The position numbers and the translations under genes were made by a program. DNA of 35,107 bases from positions 1 through 35,107 of the forward strand of contig JASHOP010000010.1 in assembly GCA_030041075.1 (NCBI GenBank), written 5' to 3'. Origin of the DNA: Thermoplasmata archaeon (GTDB lineage: Archaea; Thermoplasmatota; Thermoplasmata; Lutacidiplasmatales; UBA184). The notes below the pieces were generated by a model that was not told where the DNA came from, did no database searches, and worked only from the letters and a program-made list of their open reading frames with translations. Shown in pieces: positions 28,201-35,107 of the stretch. Position 1 is the first letter of the stretch. The number at the start of each line of letters is the position of its first letter.

Positions 28201-28600
28201 CGCCCACTTCCTCCCGGACGTGATGGGGAACCTCAAGGGCTACGCGACGCAGAAGTTCCGGTGCCGGGTCTGCGGGGCCGACTACCGGCGTCCCCCCCTC
28301 TCGGGACGGTGCGTCGCGCCCGCCGCCGGGGGGAACGCGTGCGGGGGCGAGCTCCTGTCGACGGTCTACGAGGCGTCGGTCCGCAAGTACCTCCCGCTCG
28401 CCCAGCGGCTCGGGGCGATGGACGGGATCACCCCGTACCTCCGCCAGCGGATCCGGGTCCTCGCCGACTCCCTGGCGTCGTTGTTCCCCGGCTCGACCGC
28501 GCAGACCACGCTCGACGGCTTTGGGCGCGGGCCGGGCCGGCCCGCGCCCCCGGGGGGGGATCGACCCGTGAGCCCGCCCGGGCTCGGAACGGCCAAATAG
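25220..28600 (+). CDS. polC: Archaeal DNA polymerase II (PolD) large subunit DP2, intein-free
   Basis: [84 protein letters not shown], C-terminal zinc cysteines and PIP-like QTTLDGF. Confidence 0.96.
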   Translation: [1126 protein letters not shown]

Positions 28601-28624
28601 ACCGCGCCCTCTCGAGCGCCCGTC

Positions 28625-28724
28625 GGGCTTGTGGGGTAGTCTGGACTATCCTGTCGGCCTTCGAAGCCGACGACCTGGGTTCGAAATCGTGGGACCGCCC
28701 GCGGCGGAACTCCCAGCAAGCCCG
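28625..28724 (+). tRNA. tRNA-Arg(UCG), split by T-loop intron; exons 28625-28685 and 28711-28724
   Basis: Acceptor GGGCTTG/CAAGCCC+G73; D-arm GGGT..TCCT; anticodon stem TCGGC/GCCGA with loop CTTCGAA; T-arm CTGGG-TTCGAA|T-CCCAG after removing 25 nt. Confidence 0.88.
28686..28710 (+). other. 25-nt tRNA intron at position 59/60 (atcgtgggaccgcccgcggcggaac)
   Basis: BHB fold: outer CTGGG/CCCAG, central TTCG/CGGA (one U-G), 3-nt bulges AAA and ACT, inner TCGTGGG/CCCGCGG with ACCG loop. Confidence 0.82.
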
Positions 28725-28736
28725 CTCCCCGTCGAT

Positions 28737-29063
28737 CTACCGGAAGTACCCGGGGGACTGGGCCGGCTCCGAGCGCTTCTCTTCCTCGGCCTTCGCCGCC
28801 TCGACGATGTCGATCGCGAGGAGGGCCGAGATCGGGACGAGCCGGATGCGGCCCTTCTCCTCCTTCGGGGCCTCCGCGAGCGGCGGGTCGGTGCCGTCGA
28901 GCTCGATCGCGAGGACGTTGTCCCCGCCGATCGACACGAGACCCCGGAACAGCCCCGTCGACACGATCGCCTTGTCCTCGGGTCCGGCGGACCGGACGCG
29001 CACCCGCGAGCTCGGGGTGAGCGTGATCGCGGGCCGCTTCGCCCCGGCGCTCTCGGCGGTCAC
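28737..29063 (-). CDS. Small uncharacterized protein, probable beta-rich fold
   Basis: ITLTPSSRVRVRSAGPEDKAIVSTGLFRGLVSIGGDNVLAIELDG...GRIRLVPISALLAIDIVEAAKAEEEKR; GTG start overlaps stop of upstream wHTH gene. Confidence 0.6.
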   Translation of the reverse strand: MTAESAGAKRPAITLTPSSRVRVRSAGPEDKAIVSTGLFRGLVSIGGDNVLAIELDGTDPPLAEAPKEEKGRIRLVPISALLAIDIVEAAKAEEEKRSEPAQSPGYFR

Positions 29064-29590
29064 CGCGGGCCTCGCTCGCGCCCGGCGGCGCGGACGGTGG
29101 GAGCGACCTTGGGGGCGATCTTCGGAGGCGGGTCGGACGCGGCCCGCTCGATCAGCGTCTGGAGGTGGTTGACCGTCTCGCGGTACCGCCGCAGCGCGTT
29201 CTGCGCGTTCGCCTCCGTGAAGTCCCATGCCCGCGCCACGTTCCCGTAGCGGAAACGGTAACCCTTGCGCCCCTTGCCCTCGCCCATCCCCACGACCTCC
29301 TCTAGCAAGTCGAGGGCCTTCAACTTGTTGATGTGCCGGTAGATCGTCGGCTTCGAGGTCTGGAGCACCGCCGTCAGCTCGTCGGCGTACCACGGCCGGG
29401 TCGGATCCCGCAGGAGACAGTCGCGGACGAGGCGGAAGGCGAGGCTCTGCGCGATCGGCCCCTCCGCGCCCCGCCCCTCCTCGCCGTCCGGCAGGTAGCC
29501 GACCATCCGGAGGAACTCGCGCAGCACCTCGTCGAGGTCCGAGACCGGCGTCAGGGGCGTGCTGTAACGCAACGCGAGTTCGAAAGGCAT
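29060..29590 (-). CDS. Winged-helix transcriptional regulator (ArsR-like HTH)
   Basis: ADELTAVLQTSKPTIYRHINKLKALDLLEEVVGMGEGKGRKGYRFRYGNV; TATA ctttttatcc about 30 nt upstream on minus strand. Confidence 0.75.
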   Translation of the reverse strand: MPFELALRYSTPLTPVSDLDEVLREFLRMVGYLPDGEEGRGAEGPIAQSLAFRLVRDCLLRDPTRPWYADELTAVLQTSKPTIYRHINKLKALDLLEEVVGMGEGKGRKGYRFRYGNVARAWDFTEANAQNALRRYRETVNHLQTLIERAASDPPPKIAPKVAPTVRAAGRERGPR

Positions 29591-29760
29591 GCCCCGCCGG
29601 GGCTCGGGATGCCTTTTCGGATAAAAAGGCGGATGCACTCGGGCGCCCCGCCGACGCGACTCGGGCGCCTTCGGGAGCCGGACCCTCGGGACGGTCGGAG
29701 CGGACGCCGGCCGGGCGCGTCCCGCGAGCCCTTATGCGGGCCGGACCGTCCCGGCGGTCG

Positions 29761-30918
29761 ATGCCGCTCGACCTCGCGGAGGTCCGGTCGCTCCTCGACG
29801 CGTACCCGGCCGCTCCCGTGGTCGCCACCGTCGGCTCGCACTCGGCCCTCGACATCGCCGACGGCGCGGCGAGCGAACGGCTCGCGACCCTGGTCCTGGC
29901 CGAAGCCGGGCGGGAGGCGACGTATGCCCGGTACTTCCGGACATCCTCCGGGCCGCCCGGGTTCCCCCGGCGCGGGTGCGTCGACGAGGTCTGGACGTAT
30001 CCCAAGTTCTCGGGCCTGGCCGCAGCCGAGGAGCAGGAGCGACTCCGGCGCAAGGGGGCGCTCCTGGTGCCGAACCGCGCGTTCAGTTCGTACGTCCCGA
30101 TCGCGACGATCGAGGACCGGTTCCGCGTCCCGATCGTCGGGAGCCGCTCGCTCCTCAAGATCGAGGAGCGGACGGAGCGGGAGAACTACTACACCCTCCT
30201 CGAGCGCGCGGGGATCCCGACGCCCGCGGTCCTCCACGGGCCGGAGTCGATCGACCAGCTCGCGATCGTCAAGCTCCCGCACGCGACGCGGCGCCTCGAG
30301 CGGGGGTTCTTCACCGCGGCGAGCCCGAAGGAGTACCGGGAGAAGAGCGATCAGCTGGTCGCCCGGGGGACGATCGCCCCCGACGACCTGCGCTCCGCCC
30401 GGATCGAGGCGTACGTCCTCGGTCCGGTGTTCAACTTCAACTTCTTCTTCTCCCCCCTGGTCGCGCGGGCCGACGGGCTCGAGCTCCTCGGGGTCGACGA
30501 ACGGCGCGAGAGCGACCTGGACGGGCTCGTCCGCCTGCCCGCCGCGCAGCAGCTCGCGCTCTCGGAATCGGCCCGGATCCCCGAGTACACCGTGGTCGGG
30601 CACGGGATGCTGACCGTGCGGGAGTCGATCCTCGAGGAGGTGTTCCGGCTGGGGGAGAAGTTCGTGGATGCGGCGCGCGAGCGCTACCCTCCCGGCATCC
30701 TCGGCCCGTTCTGCCTCCAGACGTGCCTCGACCGCAACGGCCACGCGACCGTCTTCGACGTCGCGGCCCGGATCGGGGGCGGGACGAACGTCCATCTCGG
30801 CCTGGGCCACCCGTACGGCAACGCGCTCTGGCGGGGGCCGATGAGCACCGGCCGGCGGATCGCGCTCGAGATCCGGCGCGCGGTGGCCGACGGCCGGCTC
30901 GGGGAGATCGTCTCGTGA
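29761..30918 (+). CDS. purP: Formate-dependent FAICAR synthetase (PurP family)
   Basis: GSHSALDIADGA, LLVPNRAFSSYVPIATIEDRFRVPIVGSRSLLKIEER, NYYTLLERAGIPTP, GPVFNFNFFFSP, LELLGVDERRESDLDGL, RIGGGTNVHLG; TATA-like cttatg at -29. Confidence 0.93.
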   Translation: MPLDLAEVRSLLDAYPAAPVVATVGSHSALDIADGAASERLATLVLAEAGREATYARYFRTSSGPPGFPRRGCVDEVWTYPKFSGLAAAEEQERLRRKGALLVPNRAFSSYVPIATIEDRFRVPIVGSRSLLKIEERTERENYYTLLERAGIPTPAVLHGPESIDQLAIVKLPHATRRLERGFFTAASPKEYREKSDQLVARGTIAPDDLRSARIEAYVLGPVFNFNFFFSPLVARADGLELLGVDERRESDLDGLVRLPAAQQLALSESARIPEYTVVGHGMLTVRESILEEVFRLGEKFVDAARERYPPGILGPFCLQTCLDRNGHATVFDVAARIGGGTNVHLGLGHPYGNALWRGPMSTGRRIALEIRRAVADGRLGEIVS

Positions 30919-32096
30919 CCCCGGACCCTCCCGCGTCCCCCCCGCTGCGCCGGACCGCGCTCTACGACTTTCACCGCGCGCACGGGGCCCACCTCGTGCC
31001 GTTCGCGGGCTGGGAGATGCCCCTCTACTACGCGAGCATCCTCGCCGAGCACCGGGCGGTCCGCGGGGCGGTCGGGCTGTTCGACGTCTCCCACATGGGG
31101 ATCCTCACCGTCGACGGCGCTCGCGCCGCGGAGCTCCTATCCCGCCGCACGACCGCGAACGTCGAGCGGCTCGAGCCCGGCCGGGTCCGCTACACGTTCC
31201 TGCTCGAGGGGACCGGCGGCATCGTGGACGACCTCCTGGTGAGCCGCATCGACTCGGGCGAGGAGCTCGCGCGCCGCTTCGTGGTCGTCCCGAACGCCGC
31301 GCGCGCGGCCGAGGTCGAGGAGATCCTGCGGCAGCACCGGACGCCGGACACGACGATCGGCCGGTGGAACGGTGAGGTGTCGCTGCTCGCGGTCCAGGGC
31401 CCCGGTTCGCGCGCGCTGCTCGAGAAGCAGTTCGGCTGGGACCTCGGCTCGCTCGCCTCCTACCACGCTGCGTTCTTCCCCGCAGCCCCCGGCGGGGCGG
31501 GGCGGGACGGGGGGCTGGGGGCCGCGTTCCCGGCCGACCTCGCCCGCCGACTGTTCGTCAGCCGCACCGGCTACACGGGGGAGCTCGGCTACGAGGTGTT
31601 CGTCCGCTCCGACGCCGCGGCCGCCCTCGCCGAGCGGCTCGTCTCGCTCGGGGCCCAGCCCGCGGGTCTCGCGGCCCGGGACATGCTCCGACTCGAGAAG
31701 GGCTACCTCCTCTCGGGCCAGGAGTTCCACCGCGACCGGACGCCGCTCGAAGCCGGCCAGGATAGGTTCGTCGACTTCGACCACCCGTTCGTCGGACGGG
31801 ACGCGCTCGAGAAGGAGCGGGCCGGCGGCCCGCCGGTCCGGCTCGCGGGCATCGAGGTCGACGTTCCGGACGCGATCCCGCGTCACGGTACGCCGGTCCT
31901 CGCGAACGGGGCGAAGGTCGCCGACGCGACGAGCGGCGGGCTGTCGCCCGGCCTCGGACGGGGGGTGGCGCTCGCCTACCTGCCGACGGCGCTCGCCTCA
32001 CCCGGCGCCGAGGTCGCGTTCGAGATCCGGGGCCGCACGGTTCCCGGCCGGGTCGTCCGGCTGCCGTTCGTCCGGGCCGCGCCGCCGCGACCGTAA
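30915..32096 (+). CDS. gcvT: Glycine cleavage system T protein (aminomethyltransferase)
   Basis: LVPFAGWEMPLYYASILAEHRAVRGAVGLFDVSHMG, GGIVDDLLVSR, SRTGYTGELGYEVFV, ARDMLRLEKGYLLSGQEF; GTGA overlap with purP. Confidence 0.92.
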   Translation: MTPDPPASPPLRRTALYDFHRAHGAHLVPFAGWEMPLYYASILAEHRAVRGAVGLFDVSHMGILTVDGARAAELLSRRTTANVERLEPGRVRYTFLLEGTGGIVDDLLVSRIDSGEELARRFVVVPNAARAAEVEEILRQHRTPDTTIGRWNGEVSLLAVQGPGSRALLEKQFGWDLGSLASYHAAFFPAAPGGAGRDGGLGAAFPADLARRLFVSRTGYTGELGYEVFVRSDAAAALAERLVSLGAQPAGLAARDMLRLEKGYLLSGQEFHRDRTPLEAGQDRFVDFDHPFVGRDALEKERAGGPPVRLAGIEVDVPDAIPRHGTPVLANGAKVADATSGGLSPGLGRGVALAYLPTALASPGAEVAFEIRGRTVPGRVVRLPFVRAAPPRP

Positions 32097-32129
32097 ATAG
32101 GCGGGGCCCCCCATTCCTACCGGACGACG

Positions 32130-34547
32130 ATGGCCGTCGAGGTCGGGAATCGCCCCTTCGTCGGCCGCGTGGAGACCGTCGAGGCCCTCCACCGCCGCTT
32201 CGAGGACGCCCGAGCCGGGAGCGGCGGCGTCACGCTCCTCGTGGGCGACACGGGGGTCGGGAAGTCGCGGCTTGTCGCCGGGCTGGTCCGCGACATGCGG
32301 TCCCGGGGGGCGCGGGTCCTCGAAGGGACGTCGGTCCCGGCGGACGAGCCGCCGCCGTTCGGCCTCCTGCGTTCCGCGCTCGAGAGCGTCCCGCCGCCCG
32401 CCGCCGGCGGGGATCGGGCGGTCCCCGCGCCGCCCTCGGTCGGGGTGATCATCGGGTTCGCGCCCGGACTCGACGACCGGTCGTTCGGGGGGTCGTTACG
32501 CATCGAGGAACGCCTCCTCGCGACCCTGGGCGAGGCGAACGACCGGGAGGAGGGGCTCCGCGGACCGCTCGGTCTCGGGATCGTGGAGCAGTTCTTCGAG
32601 CTCACCCGCCACGGCCCCGCGGTGCTGGTGCTCGAGGACATCCACCGCGCGGACGAACCGTCGCTCGAGGCGATCGAGATCGTCGCCCGGCAGATCGTCA
32701 ACCGGCCTCTCTGGATCCTCGCGACCGTCCGCCCCTACCCGGCCCTCACGCCATCGCGCCGCGCCCGCCTCGAGGCGTTCGAGCGATCGACCCAAGCGTC
32801 GCGGATCACGCTCGGACCCCTCACCTCGAGCGAGGTCGCCGAGTTCCTCCGGAACCGCGAGCCCGAGCGGGAGTTCTCCGACGAGGAGATCGCACGCCGC
32901 TACTCCGAGACCGGCGGGAACCCCCTGCTCCTCGAGCAGCTCGACCGCCGCCTTCCCGACCCCGCGGGGGGCGCGCAGGCCGGTTCCGCCCCCGACCTCC
33001 CGGTCGCGGCCGAGGTCGACCGCCCGGCGCTCGACGACGACGAGGAGCGGACCCTGGCGGTCGCCGCCGCGATCGGACCGGAAGTCCCGTTCGAGCTCCT
33101 CCTGAAGTCGAGCGGCGAGGACGAGGAGCGGCTCGCCGAATCGGTCGACGGCCTCGTCGCCCGGGGCCTCCTCCTCGAGCGGGAAGGGGAGGTCCTCACG
33201 TTCTCGGACGATCGGGTCCGCGCCGAGATCTACGACGAGCTCTCGGAGAGCCGGCGCCGCGTACTCCACCGTCGCGTCGGCGAGGCGCTCGAGGCGATGG
33301 GCGGCGCCGACCTCGCGACGATCTTCGCCCTCGCGCGCCACTTCTACCTCGGGAAGATCGACGAACGGGCGTACGCGACGAACCGGGTCGCCGCCGAAAT
33401 CGCGGCCCGGCTCTACGCCCCGGGGATCGCCCGGGAGCATCTCGAGCGGGCGCTCGAGTGCTTCCGGCGCCTTCGCCCCGACGACCTGACCGTCGACACC
33501 GAGCTCGTCGTCGAGCTCGCGCAGCAGGTCGACGCGATCGGGGAGCTCGAGGAGGCGGAGCGGCTCCTCAAGCGGCAGCTCGGCCGCCCGGGCCTCCCCG
33601 CCCGAATCCCCCGCCCGCTGCTCGCGCTCTCGGAGCTGTACCTCGCGCGGATCCAGGCGAACCGGGGCAACTGGGCGGCCGCGGAGGAGGCGGCGACGCG
33701 CATCCTGGGCCGGCCCGAGCTCCTCAGCCACCCGCTCGTCCTCCTCGCGCTGCGACGCCTGCGCGGCGAGTCGCTCTACTACCAGGGTCGCTACGCGGAC
33801 GCGCTCGCGGAGCACACCGAGGGGCTCCGCCTCGCCCGCGAGGCGGGCAACCGCCGCGAGACCGCCCTCGGGCAGGCACGACGGGCGAGGGTCCTCGCGA
33901 TGATCGGCCGGGCGGACGAGGCGCTGGCCGAGGGAGGCGAGGCGGCACGCGAGCTCGAGAAGATCGGCGACCTGCGCGAGGCGTCGCACGCCCACCTGTT
34001 CCTCGGCGTCGTGACCGCGAACCGGGGCTCGGGACCGGGGCGGATCGACGGGGCGATCGCCGAGTTCCTCGAGTCGACGCGGCTCGCGGAGAAGGCCCAC
34101 GACCTGCGCCGGGTCGGCTGGGGCCAGTTCAACACCGCCGACATCCTCCGCGAGGCCGGGCGGCTCGACGAGGCGGCGGAGCTCAACCGCCGCGCGCGCG
34201 AGGTCCTGGAGCGCGTCGGCGACCGGTTCGGCCTCGTCCAGTCGATGGTCGTCTCCGGCAAGATCGCGCTCGACCGCCGGCAGTACGACCTCGCGGAGGC
34301 GGATCTCCTCGACGCCTACCGGCTCGTGCGCGAGCTGCGGGCCCCGGCGGACGAGGTCGACGTGGTCCTGCGCCTCGCCCAGCTGTCGCTCGCGCGGGGG
34401 GACCGGGCGAGCGCGCGCCGGCGCGCCGGGGATCTCGAGCGGCAGGGCCTGGCGGCGCTGCGCCCGGATCTCGCCGCCGACTTCGAGATCCTCCGGCGCG
34501 CGCTCGCGACCGAGGGCCGGGACGGGACCGATGGCGCGCCGAGGTGA
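32130..34547 (+). CDS. AAA/STAND-type ATPase with C-terminal TPR-like repeats
   Basis: PFVGRVETVEALHRRFEDA, Walker A GDTGVGKS, Walker B VLVLEDIHRAD, helical repeats in C-terminal half; TATA gtaaatagg about 30 nt upstream. Confidence 0.8.
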   Translation: MAVEVGNRPFVGRVETVEALHRRFEDARAGSGGVTLLVGDTGVGKSRLVAGLVRDMRSRGARVLEGTSVPADEPPPFGLLRSALESVPPPAAGGDRAVPAPPSVGVIIGFAPGLDDRSFGGSLRIEERLLATLGEANDREEGLRGPLGLGIVEQFFELTRHGPAVLVLEDIHRADEPSLEAIEIVARQIVNRPLWILATVRPYPALTPSRRARLEAFERSTQASRITLGPLTSSEVAEFLRNREPEREFSDEEIARRYSETGGNPLLLEQLDRRLPDPAGGAQAGSAPDLPVAAEVDRPALDDDEERTLAVAAAIGPEVPFELLLKSSGEDEERLAESVDGLVARGLLLEREGEVLTFSDDRVRAEIYDELSESRRRVLHRRVGEALEAMGGADLATIFALARHFYLGKIDERAYATNRVAAEIAARLYAPGIAREHLERALECFRRLRPDDLTVDTELVVELAQQVDAIGELEEAERLLKRQLGRPGLPARIPRPLLALSELYLARIQANRGNWAAAEEAATRILGRPELLSHPLVLLALRRLRGESLYYQGRYADALAEHTEGLRLAREAGNRRETALGQARRARVLAMIGRADEALAEGGEAARELEKIGDLREASHAHLFLGVVTANRGSGPGRIDGAIAEFLESTRLAEKAHDLRRVGWGQFNTADILREAGRLDEAAELNRRAREVLERVGDRFGLVQSMVVSGKIALDRRQYDLAEADLLDAYRLVRELRAPADEVDVVLRLAQLSLARGDRASARRRAGDLERQGLAALRPDLAADFEILRRALATEGRDGTDGAPR

Positions 34548-35107
34548 GCGCGCGCCGGCGGCGCTGGTCGGCCTCGTCCGCCGCGCGCTCGCCGAGGACC
34601 GCGTGCGCCGCGACCGGACCACGCGCGCCGTCGTGCCGGGTCGCGTCCCCGCGCGCGGGACCGTCTCGGCGCAGTCGGCCGGGGTCCTCTCGGGGATCGT
34701 CGCGGCCCGGGCCGTCGCCGCCGAGTGCGGGATCGCGGTGCGGTTCGCGCTCCCCGACGGCGCCCGGCTCCGCCCCGGCACGGTCGTCCTGGTCGTGGCC
34801 GGCGACGCCCGCCGCATCCTCGCCGCCGAGCGGACGCTCGTGAACTTCCTGATGCATGCGAGCGGCGTCGCGACGGCCGCCGACCGGGCGGTCCGGGCGG
34901 TCCGGATCGCCCCTCGCCCGCCGGCGGTCCTCGCGACGCGCAAGACCCTGCCCGGCCTGCGCGACCTCGAGAAGGCCGCGGTGGTGCACGGGGGCGGCCG
35001 GAGCCACCGCCGGGACCTCGCGGACGCGTTCCTCGTCAAGAACAACCACCTCGCCCTCGTCCCGATCGAGGAGGCGGTCCGCCGGGCGCGTCGCGCGGCG
35101 CGCGGGG
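34531..35107 (+). CDS. nadC: Nicotinate-nucleotide pyrophosphorylase (quinolinate phosphoribosyltransferase), truncated by window end
   Basis: Open frame from ATG 34531: GVLSGIVAARAV, AERTLVNFLMHASGVAT, ATRKTLPGLRDLEKAAVVHGGGRSHRRDLADAFLVKNNHL. Confidence 0.9.
   Translation, partial: MARRGERAPAALVGLVRRALAEDRVRRDRTTRAVVPGRVPARGTVSAQSAGVLSGIVAARAVAAECGIAVRFALPDGARLRPGTVVLVVAGDARRILAAERTLVNFLMHASGVATAADRAVRAVRIAPRPPAVLATRKTLPGLRDLEKAAVVHGGGRSHRRDLADAFLVKNNHLALVPIEEAVRRARRAARG

Noticed and set aside
25034-28207. 1057-aa minus-strand ORF antisense to DP2
   Set aside because: Low-complexity Arg/Asp/Glu/Gly-rich translation with no motif; a mirror of high-GC codon usage on the opposite strand of a clear DP2 gene.
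28619-28690. tRNA-like sequence considered a pseudogene because the 3' half seemed missing
   Set aside because: The missing T-stem and acceptor strands occur 25 nt downstream with an intact BHB fold, so an intron-containing tRNA fits better.
32496-35045. 849-aa minus-strand ORF antisense to AAA/TPR ATPase and NadC
   Set aside because: No recognisable motif; compositionally biased; opposite strand encodes Walker A/B and NadC motifs.

Overview
35.1 kb of very GC-rich archaeal chromosome. RadA, PolD large subunit (DP2), PurP, leaderless TATA-type promoters and Thermoplasmata-style secreted repeat proteins suggest a Thermoplasmatota-like lineage; the lineage is an inference. Most of the window is ordinary housekeeping: Sua5/YrdC fragment, type II MetAP, split MetE, malic enzyme, PurC, RadA, HutH, MutY, thioredoxin, PurH, FtsZ, DP2, PurP, GcvT and NadC fragment. 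No mobile elements or CRISPR were seen. The strongest unusual signals are: (1) a tRNA-Arg(UCG) interrupted in the T-loop (59/60) by a 25-nt intron with a complete bulge-helix-bulge fold; (2) a CADD-family protein keeping all residues described for self-sacrificing pABA synthases; (3) an archaeal nickel superoxide dismutase divergent from its S26 maturation protease; (4) co-occurrence of PurH and PurP; (5) a Pop5/Rnp2-like reading frame with no usual start codon behind ftsZ; (6) a structured intergenic region that may be an ncRNA. I found no clearly new multi-gene system. Almost all long ORFs antisense to these genes are GC-codon-bias artefacts.
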